From Hetaerina americana (Eukaryota; Arthropoda; Insecta; Odonata; Calopterygidae): a stretch of DNA of 64,000 bases. Numbering within the stretch: the first letter of the stretch is position 1; each line of letters opens with the position of its first letter. Made by a program: the position numbers and the translations under genes. This document shows positions 10,561 to 22,464 of this stretch, piece by piece. The stretch lies in assembly GCA_022747635.1 (NCBI GenBank), contig JAKTNV010000001.1:19835072-19899071 (forward strand). Reading direction: 5' to 3'. The notes under the pieces were generated by a model. It saw only the letters and a list, made by a program, of their open reading frames with translations. It was not told where the DNA came from and ran no database searches.

Positions 10561-13500
10561 CATGATAGATGAATTACTCTCCCTGTTCCAGTTTATGAAC
10601 TTTTATTTTATTATTTAACTTAACTTTTCTCTTTCTGGAAAATCGTTTTATCTAATTTTTTTTAGTATTTATTATAATTCCATTGCCGCACTGCCCTACC
10701 AATCCACTCATCAGTGCTTGAAAACCTATAGTTCACTGACAAACTAAACATTGATCATCCGTAAACCTAACTGATTTTATGAACACTTCACAGTCTGCCA
10801 TTCATATCTCGAGTACGTATTCCTACATTAAATGGTGAAGATTCCATCTTCACAAATTTGACACACCCAATTCTTCATACCTAATGAAACAGAAGTTTTT
10901 TATAGCTAGGTATTTCATGTACATCCACTCTCCGTCTTTCTCGTATGCATTCTTGACACTATGTCACAGTCAAAACATCGAATCTGTGCCTGACAGATTC
11001 GACATTTTGGCCCAGTGCCTGGCAGATTCGATTGGTCGTGACATTGATGTCGAGAGTCAGAAGTTCTAGTCAGTACAAAAAGGGTCGGACTTTGGAGGTT
11101 GCGTGGACAACTCCCATTTCAAACGAAACTGTTCTTCCGTTCTCTGTTCTTACATCTTGATGTTCCACTGTTCTCAATCTTCCCTGATTGTTCGGTTTTT
11201 CCAGGCAACGTTTGATTTTTAATTATTTAAAATTTTGTTTTCCTCTGTCGCTGCCAGCCGGGTCACCCCTGGGTATACAGTTAATTATGTGTCACGCGCA
11301 AGCGGCGATTAAGGTGCTCCATTGACCCGCTCCCATACTCCCTGTCCCCTGCCATCTATTCACCGTGACGACGAACGCGAGTAGGAGCCGATTTTAGAAG
11401 CGAGTGATGACGTCTTAGGATGGGGTCTCGTCACCCGAAAAGTTTGCGAAGAAAGATGCAATTTTGAATTATGGAAAAGGGGAAGTACCTTGAGCTCTGT
11501 TCCTCTGGAACCGTGACCCACAAGAGATTGTAGCGCAGAATTTTTAGTATATACAATTTCATAGCTCTATGCAAATAAATTATTCATTCACATTTTCAGA
11601 ATTAAAGAATTTTGTGATCGGGATATTCTCGAAAAACTTGAACGTAATTAGCTGTGAGGCGTCGTTTGAAACCAAACTTAAAAGAGACAGAACACCTTGA
11701 ATGAATTACAGAAACGGAGGTGAAGCTCATTGAATGAATTCTTACACTTACTGGAGCTAGAGTGGTTCTGAAAGGCACTTGGTGGTGCTGGCTGATCATA
11801 GCCGTCGAAGCACACAAAAAACTCTAAAACTTTCGCTGCCATAGTTTCATTTTAAACAACTGGGCAAGACGCCATGTTCCATGGCAACAGGATTAGATTC
11901 TGACGCCGCGAACCTGTTGCATCACTCCTTGTGGATTCATCTCCTCTTAACTGCAACGATGAGCCGCAGACGATTTAAACGCATTAAAAAAAATACTCTC
12001 CCTCCTACGAGACCTCTCCCGTCTGTTTGCTGGTTGCGAATGTCACAGCAAAGGCTGAGAGTTTTGTAATTACCCAGAACCTTTGCTTGCCCGCTCATTC
12101 ATTGGCTTTCAAAAATCTTGTAAAGCGACTCCGTAACGAGTGACTGTGAAATTCACTTAGCCTCATTAAATGTAGGTCACGTGCGTGCGGTCACCGTCGG
12201 GCTCCGTTAATGACGTTGCGTAGTTACTACGGTCGAGGAGCCACTGAATGAAACGAAAGTGGCGTGTAAATGACTGCAGGAGAATCGAGTTTAGCGTGTC
12301 ATAACCTCGGGAAAACTAGATTTAAAAGATAAGTGGAAGGAATGTAGTCGCGTCCGTAGATGCGTTGACTTGATGACACGTACTCGCCTATGCGGTTGCA
12401 TCAGAATATGAAGCCACCGAAGATGCTTGAGCATTTGACATCGAACATTTTCGAGTTTTGAATTAAAAAATTAAAAACCAATGCCATTCACTGTGCTTAC
12501 TTGTTTGCCATAAATTAATGCATATTCTCATATACATATCTGTATTTATCACAATAAAATGTACATAATATAAATATAATAAATTATAATTTAAATTATA
12601 ATAATAATAATTCTTTCTTTGCCTGCTCCTGAGTTTTACTTTTACATTCCTCCGTGTAACAAAATTTTCAAGCCCTTTCAATTTCAGTTTACCCTGTCTC
12701 CTCAAGAACCGCTGTTTGGAATTTCACAAACCTTACAACATTGCCTTCACCTGATCGTTCGGATACAAATAAAAAGTAATTTTAAAATTTTTCCGCGCAA
12801 ACTAAGGAACATCATGTCGGCAAGCATTAAACCCGAAAAAAATGTATTAATTCCTAACCAAAATATAACAAATAATTTGCTATTGACCCTTGTTTATGTA
12901 TTTTTAATAATATTTATTTGCTAAAGCCGATTCTAGTTTCGTATATTATGTTGTTCTCTTTTTCATGTTTAACTATCGTTCCATTTAATGTTGGTGTTTT
13001 CATTTTGTCACTTCTTATATTCCCATCTCGCATTTCTAATTAGAGATCTAGCATATACTGGTAGCAAGATTGTATACCTATCTCTGACTAGGAGTAATTT
13101 ATACTTGCTCACCCATATCCCCGCGTCATTAAACTAGTTATGTTCCAGTGAAAATAAAATATTCATTCAACCCTTATATTTATTACCAAATTTTTCACAA
13201 ATCTCGTCGGTATAGCTTCAATCAATCTCCCCGTTACCTCCACCTCCTCTGTGAAAATCCTTCTTCATTCCGGAATATAATTTTGTATATTACCACCCGA
13301 AGAGAAGGAAAATAATTCCAATACTTCAGTGAAATACTCTTATCTGCTGGTATCTTTGTGAAAAGCCAACATTTGTTAAAACTTATTTTTTCAGTCAAAA
13401 ATTTTGATTGCAATCCCTTCAAACATGTGTCCAATAAGAGCAGATAAAGTACCCGCAAAAGGACAAAAACTTGTAAAAGGTTCAATTAAAGTGAAATGTT

Positions 13501-14029
13501 GCTTGCTGCCTTATATGGAGTAGAGTCAGGACGGAATCATTAAAGGCGTAACGGAAACCTAAAAACACTGGATTTCATTTTATATTGGCAACGTTTATTA
13601 TTAGCTCGCTCCATTTTCCGCCAGCTTATTGGCCATTCGACGGAGGACGGTTAATTTTCCTCTCATATGCGAGAAGAGGAACATAAGCATTCAAAGCACG
13701 ACTGCTGCGAAAGACACGGGGACGGACTGAATCCTCCAGGGATTAATTTCGATTTCTGCAATGGACTGAATAACCAAACATATGCGAGGACAGAAGAGAA
13801 GCATGCTTACCGCCTACCACGACTGACTCCTCCTTCTTTCCTCTTTTTTAGTGATTCGACACGGGTCATGAGAATCGAGGAGGTTACTGAAAAAGTTTAA
13901 TTTTAAATAGGAAACATGCCCTGAAAAACTAGGTTGGCAAATAAACTGATATATGTCGATAAAAACAAGAATACAATCAACTGTAATAGGAAATTCCTAT
14001 CGCATCGTAAATAAATGGTAGAGTTGGTA
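10561..14029. other. Unannotated stretch
   Basis: No gene recognised. There is an imperfect direct duplication near 10984-11034 (GTGCCTG-CAGATTCGA, about 30 bp apart), a TA/TTA-rich low-complexity segment at 12530-12612, and short open frames at 11602-11817, 11881-12069, 13234-13485 and 13667-13900 that match nothing I know. Confidence 0.4.
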
Positions 14030-14900
14030 GATGCACGAGTTTTCACATACGGCGTGCCGCAGGAAAGTGTTATAGATCCATTACTATTTATAATATACAC
14101 CAGTGATATAAGTTCTCGGGTAAAAAGTAGTCAATAGGTTTCTTTCATCAATGGGATGATTTACCGAAAGATAATTGAGTAGTCAGTCGATCACAGACTA
14201 CTCTCCGTCGATTTGAAGAATAATTCAATTTTGTCGTAAGGAATAATGGACTTGGAATTAAATCTTTAAAACTCGTAATGCACATCGATGGCATCTTGAG
14301 AATGAAGTATTTGGGAACCCAACCCCCGCATACGGAATTGATGAGGTAGAAATATAACATTTGAAATAAGTGCAGTCACTGGGCGACTCCTTCACAAAAC
14401 GTCTTATCATGAAGCCAGCAAGTTAGGAAGACTTTTAAAAACACCCTGAATAAACTTGGAATCATTCGAAGAGTAATTTTGGAAATATTATGCAAAAGTA
14501 AGTAAAAGGTGATAACTTGCACAGGTGAAGTTTCACTTGCATTCCGCGGCTAGTATTTGGTAAAAGTCCGAAGAGGAGGAAATTTATATTGTAGCAAAGG
14601 TTTCAATAAAGAACCACTAGGTTTTTGAAGAATTTTATGATGAAAAAGCGAGCGTAACGGGATTAATATAAACGGTATTCCTCCAAGTGTAAAGGGAGAA
14701 GGCGAGACTAAGTCAACGTATTACAAAAATACAGGAGACTGACATCATTAATGCCCATCATATTATTGACTAATTATACGTTTGGACGACTCGATAATGG
14801 AGTTAGACTGTATCACCAATAGATTCAGGGATTCTTTACTTTCTTCGTACGATTATTGAACACAAAAAAGAAAGCTAAATAACGAAATACCACGGCCAAT
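14030..14900 (+). pseudogene. Decayed LINE reverse transcriptase (CR1/jockey-like type)
   Basis: Near 14037-14130 a frame reads TYGVPQESVIDPLLFIIYTS then DISSRV. This is the conserved RT motif 'T.GVPQGSVLGPLLFLIYINDL' of non-LTR retrotransposons, with the key Gly replaced by Glu and Leu-Gly by Ile-Asp. Downstream, in other frames, come YRKI, a 'DLELNL' segment matching 'MELNL.KCK', QKYRRL and SFFVRLLN, corresponding to the C-terminal 'Q.RALR' and 'SFFPRTI.DWN' motifs. Many stops and shifts make it inactive. It is a different lineage from the FEMW..RRM LINE family that dominates the window. Clade assignment is tentative. Confidence 0.66.
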
Positions 14901-16899
14901 TAACTTCAAATCACTAGCATTGAACACTTATTCGCATAGTTACCGGAGCTTGGTGGCCTAAACACCACTGCCTCACACCTAATAGGCGGTTTTCAGGGTA
15001 CGGCGCAGATTAAACTACTATTTATGGAACTTTTTCATATGGTAATACGAGGTATGCAATGCACTCCGATCCTGATCCTCTTGATTTCGTGTCCTGCTCA
15101 AAGAATCTACGTCACTGCTAAAATTAAAATTTTCGGCACCAGATGTATGCTTAAATTTATTTAAATATAAACATTTAAGTAGGGGAAAATTTTATGGTAA
15201 AATAGCAAAGGGGAGCTGTTGTAATCGTGTGAGGACTTTTGTCATTTATCTCCCATTATTTCAATTCCCATACTTAAAAATAAACATGTTATTCGTTTGC
15301 TATTTTAAATTTTTAAAGCAAATAAACTAAAGATAAATATCGCCTGGGTCTTTGAAAAGAATGTTGGTTGCATGTATAAAAGGGCAGAGAATATTCCGTA
15401 CAAAACGCTGTCATTTATATCCATGATCAATTGCCAATATTCCGCTTCCATCCTCCGTAATATTGTCTTGGTTTTTGTGTCGTTATAATTATGCCGTCTT
15501 CGGTATCTCGATCATCTTAATCTGGGAGAGAGCTATATAACCCCTCGCAAGAAAATAAAATATTACTTTGTCGTAATTGGGTTGAGGTGGATGAAATTAA
15601 AGCCATAAAATGCCGTCTTGGAAAGAGACGTCCATAATTATGAGGGCGAAGGGGACTTTGTGGAGAATTTATTTCACTCTGTCATAGTTTTACTAGAAAA
15701 TGAAGAAAATTACTCCATAAGAGGCAGTAAGTCCGGATAACGGGAGTGTAATAACAAATGAATTACGTGATAAAAGATCAATAAAGACGATACGACGCTG
15801 CTATAATGCAGTTTATTGCGGAGAAGTTTGGAAATTATTTCATAGAAATTCCAAGACATTAATTATTCAATATAGTTGAGTAGTTATTAGTTGCCTAGTC
15901 ATCACCAAGTTCCTATGGTATTGGCACCCTGTTGTGATTATTCATAACCTCTGACATTGATACTGAAGGTAAGAAGCAAGTATTAGATGTGTAACTGTAA
16001 GTCACATTTTTAACGTTGCATTGCTTAAGGTTTACGCCGTTAACTCAGAAAATCAACTACCATTTCATCCACATATTCTACTATCAGAATATTGACAAAA
16101 GATACCTTGTGACATTTATTATTCCTGGCCTGGATACCGATGCCTAGGATAACATGGATGTCTTAAAAGTTGATTTTAATAAGTAGGTGAAACATTATTC
16201 TAGTACTAAACACCAATTATGAATGAATCTTATCTTGAAGGAGGTTGGTCAAAGCTACCGATTTCCCTCGAAACTTAATTAAGACACTATGGTGCCATCT
16301 TGTTCATAAGAATTTTGTAAAAAGGGGAATATTTTTCGATTTAATAAAATGAAACGTAAATATTGATTATACCTAATATTGAACGCCTAATCCACACAGA
16401 GGGATGAAATCATTCATTTTAAAGTGAGTTGCGCTGCCTAAACTGGTGCGATTGTTTTAACATTGAACATGATTTTCACATCTAAATTGTTTATAAATTA
16501 TTTTTACGTGCATAGAATCACCTCTAACTAAGAGGTCAGCTAGATCCACTACTGGCTGGGGAAAACAAGCGCCTAAAAGGCCTTTTATCATTTAAATCAA
16601 GAGTAGTATTTAGCTAAAAGGTGACTTCGGGGCTTGAAAAAACATTTTGATAGGTGATGACCATCTTGAAGCTATTCTGTTCGTTTTTTGCTTGAGATCA
16701 ATATTGCGTTTTATGAACCCGGAGACCGCAGATGAATTGTCTCAAACAATGCACTTGTGAACGTAGTTTGGCGTGGGAAGGATTCGCTTTCGATTCGGTC
16801 AGAAAATGGCATAGCCAATCAGGGATCGCGCCGGCACTGATAGAACTCTTCCCAAGGGGGTCTCAAAATTAGGATTGTGAGAGTGTGAGGGGAGGGAAT
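14901..16899. other. Unannotated AT-rich stretch
   Basis: No open frame above background and no recognised repeat. Confidence 0.45.
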
Positions 16900-16954
16900 T
16901 ACCGAGCTCTTAATGAGAGAGCATCCTCCCCAGTACATCATTGGCGGGAATCGT

Positions 16955-17290
16955 CGCAGCTATATATTTCGCTCTCTGCATCAGTAATTCAAAGCGCGTC
17001 GGGGCCGACGACAGCGTCGGCCAAATGTGAGAGATGGTCCTGTCCTCCCTCCCCACTCTTGCTTCCTCCTCCTCCCCACGCTCATCCCTCTCACCACCGT
17101 ACTCCCACGCATCCAGGGCGGCGCGCGCCCTCCCGATGCTAAATAACTTTCTACCCTCGGTGTATCAGGGCGAGGGGAAGGGGAACGGGTGTGCGAAGAG
17201 GAGGTTCGAAGATAATTCGCGGCGGGCTTCGTGCGGGTACTCGCCGGGGAGCCGTTTGAAATTAAGCGTTTATGAGGCATCTCAGTGAGA
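16955..17290 (+). promoter_or_regulatory. Possible core promoter with GC-rich 5' region
   Basis: CTATATATTTC (16960-16970) is followed by ATCAGTAA at 16980-16987, matching the arthropod initiator TCAGT; the spacing of about 22 bp is a little short of the usual 25-31. Downstream lies about 300 bp of CpG-rich sequence containing the dyad GCCGACGACAGCGTCGG, open in several frames on both strands. This resembles a TATA/Inr promoter with a GC-rich leader, but no following coding exon could be recognised. Confidence 0.28.
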
Positions 17291-17660
17291 TTTATGCGAA
17301 TCGAGATTTATGGCATAGATATTTCCGAGGAGCTGCTCGAAGACCATGGCTTACGGGGTTGGCCAGGGTAGGGAAGGGGGAAAATTGACGGATCGCGGAA
17401 GAGCTGCCGGATCCATTTTGAGATGCACGTCACAACCTCCTCCACATTTTTGCGGGCTTTGGTTTCCGATTAAACAAGCGAATGGCGCTTTCCGTTCCCT
17501 TTACTTTCGAAAGCGTCTATTTTTGGTCTGGGTTGGAAATCCTTGAGGAACTACGACAGCATGGGCTTCTCACGGGTATGATTAAAAAACTAATAAATTT
17601 GTGACGAAGAGAAAACTAAAGATGAAGTTTATTGCATTAAAGCGGCTCTACAAGTATTTT

Positions 17661-17900
17661 TATTAATAATGATCTACCGTGTTAGGTAGGCTTTGGATGA
17701 ACACACTGAATAGCCACCGCTAAAATAATCTTTTCCCCTAATATGGCGCAACGTGAAACTCTAAATTACATTCAAAACGCCTCGTATCACTTTTTCTTCC
17801 TCCTTTGATTTTCAACCAATAATCTTTCTATCTTCCCGCAAGCCATGCCTAATATTTTCTCCTTAGTTTTCCTTTCCGTTCATTTTACTTTTTCCATCGT
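17661..17900 (-). pseudogene. LINE relic with 3' tail
   Basis: Minus-strand reading from about 17900 gives MEKVK*TERKTKEKILGM then a LLVEN segment. It matches the 'RRMEKVKWTERKTNEEVL..V' region of the LINE C-terminus. About 150 bp further on is the family 3' tail (complement of 17661-17716: CCAAAGCCTACCTAACACGG then an AT-rich end with ATTATTAATAA). The intervening coding end is shortened. Non-functional. Confidence 0.66.
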
Positions 17901-18307
17901 TAACAGGCTCACATCTAAAAAGCCTCTAACTTAAGATTACCTTCTTCCTACTTCAAGTATAAATTGAGTTAAAAAATTATATTGTTCATAATTCGAGTTT
18001 GCGACGACGTTTCCTTGTAAAAATTTCATTGTAGAAATTCCTCCGTAGAGATAATAGATATATATTCCTGTTAATAAGTATCTTTAAATTTAAAATATAC
18101 GGCTTGTATTTCAAAATTGAAAACCTTGTCCTATTTAAAGGTACATTTGTCGGCCTTTTGAAGGGCAATTCAGCCATAATTAAAGTTATTAGCCCTCCAA
18201 ATATAAAATGGGAATAAAATTAGAATATTATACTTGCACCATTGTAAATAATTTATATTTCCAATACTTTTCCTCCTTCGCGCACACGCGATATTTTCAC
18301 GTTATTT

Positions 18308-18309
<2 letters not shown>

Positions 18310-18367
<58 letters not shown>
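18310..18367. repeat. (TA)n microsatellite
   Basis: Uninterrupted alternating TA, about 58 bp. Confidence 0.98.
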
Positions 18368-18371
<4 letters not shown>

Positions 18372-19959
18372 ATAAAAAACGTAATTATCCCAATTTCATT
18401 TTCAACGCATCCACACATGCATTGTCAACACTGATATTTTATTGCCTAGGCATTAGACATTATTCAGTCTTTATTTGCAGTTAAGTAAAAATAAAAATTA
18501 TTTCCTGATAATGAAATTCATTTTAAATTAATTTCAGGAGTTTTTTGAAACATGAATTGCTGGACTTCACGCCCTTAATATTTATTTTGTGATGGTGCCG
18601 AGTCATTGAGACAAAAAGATATCCATGTATTTAATCAAATTTTTCAATCTTGTTAGCAATTGTAAATCGTTAAAATAGGATAATACGTAAATTTTTTAGC
18701 AGTATGTGATGTCATAGTAAAGCCAATGCATTTGAAAGTCGGGTAGATTAGGTGGAGATTTATACGAAATATTTTCTTTCACGTTAGCCAGGCCTCAAAT
18801 TGAATATTATTGTCTTTCTTTCGACGCCAATAAAAGTTGTATTTATACAGAATTAAAGTTAGGAGTATGCAGAGTTAAGTTCACTTGAAATCTCATTCTA
18901 TTGAAAGACGTACGTATAGATAAATGTATGGCAAATAAATCATATCTCCCATGATAAATACAAATGAAAATGTCGCCTCAATGATTTTGTATGTTAGAAG
19001 ACTTACAAAATCTGACGTCAGAAAAATAATGTTTGCGTTTCTTTCTAACTCGGGGACAATTATCAGAACTTCGCACCAGACGTCAAAGTGGAATGTAAGA
19101 TTAAACAGGAGGAATTAACTTCTATACTGACATGTACTGAAATATACTCGTTCTCTCTCCTAATAACACACATCAAAACAAAACGTTCAGCATCCAAATG
19201 TGTGCTTTGACCTGAATATTTGGTTTTTAAATATGTTCTCCAAATATTAACGAGTCGTTCCGTGATGTAGTAATATAAATTCAGAGAAGAGTGGCTCTGT
19301 TTTGTCCAATTTATCCAAACTTTTATTTAGAATGACATTCAAACCATTTTGGATTGGACTCAGGTTTCACCATTGAACAAATTTCTATGAATTTCACTCA
19401 TCCTCTGCTGTTCTCCTAATTTTCTGCCTAATTTAGATAAATTAAAAAAAAAATGGCTTTCCAAAAACTGTTAAATGACTCTACATCAGCAACTAAGGCA
19501 AATATTTTCCTGTTTGCCAATATTTATACCCGCTCCGATACATACCTTTCTCCAGTAGCAACAGGCTTTTCAATCGATTGGTGCCAAGTTCCGCGACTAG
19601 CAGTTATAACTCAGAATAGGCATAGATCATAAGTATAACCTCGCGTGATATCCCTCGCAAATGGAAATGTTTTCGCGGCATCTGCTGAAAGACATTGAGT
19701 CACGAGGCAATCATATATTTTATTTATAATAGTGCTTCAAGAAGCACACTATCCTATTTTCCAATCAAATTTCGATTGTTCGGGAACATGCATCAAAATG
19801 AACAAATTATTTGCTTACTTTGGTTATTTTCTCTCCACCCTAGTCCTTCTGATCATTTCCATCGATCGAAATTTTATTCCTATTTCAAGGGTAATTTTTT
19901 GGATGATTCATAATGAATATTTATTGCTCTAAGTATCGTGGGAACTTCCTATTTCTTTA
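18368..19959. other. Unannotated AT-rich stretch
   Basis: Nothing recognised. Overlapping open frames at 19695-19932 lack any family match. Confidence 0.45.
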
Positions 19960-20290
19960 TTTATTTCTTCGCAACTTCTTCTGCCTGCCTTCCTACTATC
20001 TCAGAAAACCCTTATCTCTTCCTTCCACTACCCTGCGTACCAAATGTCCTCTCTTCACGGCCTAACCAACACTCAATACCTTTCAATATTTCATCCACCC
20101 ACTTTTTCTGTCCTTTTTGGATTTCTTCCAGCAGCTTCCTCTCTTCGTCTTCCATATTGAAAACGTCGACCGTTGTATTCCTTCTTATTCAGCTTATTTT
20201 TTCCCTTTTCCGCCACAACTGAATCTTCTAAGCCTCTAACCTACGCTCATTCTCTTTGCCTTGAAGACTAAATTTTACATCCAAAGGGCA
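19960..20290 (-). pseudogene. LINE relic, C-terminal fragment
   Basis: On the minus strand a frame reads MEDEERKLLEEIQKGQKKWV then DEILKGIE, resembling the '...LL.TI.KRQRNWIGHILRG..L' segment of non-LTR ORF2 C-termini. Flanking parts are too decayed to read. The 94-codon plus-strand frame here is its antisense. Confidence 0.5.
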
Positions 20291-20809
20291 CTTCACTGCA
20301 TATGAAAGTTCTTTATTGATCTTTTCTTTACATTTTCTCTCCGTGTATCCGTCACCAGTTCTTTTCTTCCGGCAAATGTCTGTTTTACTAACGCAGTTTT
20401 ATTTCCTAATATCCCCATTTTTATGTCCCTTTCCCCTATAATACTTCCCCAAATGCATTTACCACTCCACCTGCTCTAGGTTGGTGGTGTGACACAATAT
20501 TGCTTGATGATATACAAAACTAACAGAATTGACCATCTCGACACTAACCCATCCACAAATTGTGGTTTATTAACAATGACGTGTCACAAAGGCCTCCTAC
20601 CGTAAAAATAGCTTATAGGGAAAGATGGAGAGGTTTAATACTACAAGACCGTGTTAGATAGTAAGAAATAGGACAAAGGACAGCAGGGGGGTACGAAATT
20701 TCAACAATAAATTAACCCAGGTAAAATATTCATGTTTGCCTTTGCGTAACCTTTTCACTTCACCTGATAAATATCTTTTAAATTTTCCATCCCAATGAAT
20801 AGGCAGTTA

Positions 20810-21190
20810 AATGTATGTGTACTTTGGAAAATCTAACAAATTTAAATTTTTAATTGGATTATTAGAAGATGAGGAAGGGGAACAGTTTACCTTTCTTGGA
20901 AGTGTTTTCGATCAAAACGATCAAAGTAGTTGGAACATGAGGAGGAAATTTGCGTTAGGTGAAGAAGATTTTATAAGGAGGAGTGAATTGATGACAGGGA
21001 TGTTGAGAAAGTATGCTAAGAGATGACTCGTCAAAAAAAGTTATGAAAGGTGTTCTTGTTCGGCGTGGGAACATGATCAATGACGCATAGGCATAGATTT
21101 AAAATGTGGATGCTTAGAAGGATAGTCAAAGTGAAGGAGACAGAAATGAAAAAAACGAGGAATTGCTAGGCATGGTGGAGGATGAGAGAG
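20810..21190 (+). pseudogene. LINE relic, ORF2 C-terminal region
   Basis: The frame at 20811-21026 contains FTFLGSVFDQNDQSSWNMRR then KFALGEEDFIRRSELMTGML. This is the post-RT region of the LINE family ('F.YLGS.....G.SS.EI..RIALA.EAFIRR.ELLTG'). A stop follows; then, in other frames, a segment matching 'SVLLYGAETW' is badly worn and FKMWMLRRIVKVKETE matches 'FEMW.WRRM.KV.W.E'. It is the best-preserved coding copy in the window, but still dead. Confidence 0.72.
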
Positions 21191-21194
21191 GATT

Positions 21195-21380
21195 GTGGTT
21201 ATTGAGTATGTGACCTTGAACGACTGTGAATCCAAAGAAAATAAGACATATATTAAGTGTAAAAATCATTCGATTAATTGTTATGCACGTTTAGTGGATG
21301 ACTCCGTTGAACGTTACTGTCACAGCATGTGCGGCAGTTTCTCGGAATCGCATCTCCTGTTTATTACGGAAGGAAACGTC
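21195..21380 (+). repeat. Dispersed repeat shared with 27045-27140
   Basis: The segment around ATGCACGTTTAGTGGATGAC, then TCCGTTGAACGTTACTGTCA, then GGCAGTTTCTCGGAAT matches the complement of 27055-27125 over about 70 bp with roughly 80% identity by eye. An open frame (21195-21422) encodes CKNHSINC...DDSVERYC; the other copy also encodes CKNHS...GDSVKSYC in frame. This may be a decayed transposon-encoded peptide or coincidental frame sharing. Confidence 0.5.
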
Positions 21381-22462
21381 ATAGATTCTAAAATCGATTG
21401 CATTAAGGGAATTATGATGTAATACCATGTTTTTTTCAAATGGATTGCAATTGCAAGATCCCACAGATAATGCGATTGCATTACCATTTTTGCAAAAATC
21501 TTATACATATTGTTTAATGATGAGTTCTATATTTTTATTTATTTGTAATAATATTATTATATAATATTATATATTCTATACCTTTGATCACAATTATAAT
21601 CCCTTTGATATAATGTATAAAAAGAAATCATGTTATAGGTTAACTGACACAAGCAATATTAGTTGATTACTACAAAACGGTGATAATTAAATATTGAAAA
21701 CACTTTTTGTATTTTTTTCTAATTTGCACAACTCTGGTAAAATGGCCTTTTACGTGAATTAGTCAGCAGAAAAAGTAGAATTTTACCCTTTTTAGTACTG
21801 GAATTGGCACAGAAAAATAAAAAAAATTATATATTTAGCTTTAACTTTTGCCCTGAATCTGTTTTTATTTGGTCATTTTACTCTGTAATATTTATCGTAT
21901 CCATTAATAATTTTCCCAGTGCCTTCAGACTTGACCTCTCTCTTTAGCTGTTCTGCAATATTCTTCGTCCTGCCATTCGGGCTCGAATCCACCGTCATCT
22001 CTATCACTTAATCGATGGAAATACTATGCTACTCGCCTTCAATCATTTGCTGAGTTCTGCGATCCACCCAATCACTCAGTAGTCGCTCGATTCTACGCAT
22101 CGCCGTGCTTGGTCTTTGATCTTTCATCAAAAGGACGATAACTTCTGCGAGGAAAAATGATGAATAAATAAAAGAGTTGACCGGTAGAAAGAGATAATAT
22201 GCATATATTTCCAGAGAAAGTAAGAGATAGAGCGAGAAAACTACTCTGTTGGCAAAAGATTTGAAGGGGGAGTTTGAAAAGATTTGCTATTGGCAAGGGA
22301 AATGATAATTAATGGTTGATTGGAGGAAAAGAGTCAACACGGGAGGAGGAGGGATAGGGGAAAAGATTTGATGCAAAAAGCGTTCGGAAGAAGCGAGTGA
22401 CCTTGAAAGAAGTTTATGCTCAGGGATATCATTTGAGATTGCTCCAGGGAATGGATTTGATA
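21381..22462. other. Unannotated AT-rich stretch left of mariner-1
   Basis: No recognised genes. Short AT runs occur near 21540-21570. Confidence 0.45.
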
Positions 22463-22464
22463 TA

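Noticed and set aside
10025..10618. 197-codon plus-strand open frame
   Set aside because: Antisense of a LINE relic; Pro/Ser/Leu-rich composition comes from the purine-rich LINE strand. The same applies to 49486-49965 (minus) and 19938-20222 (plus).
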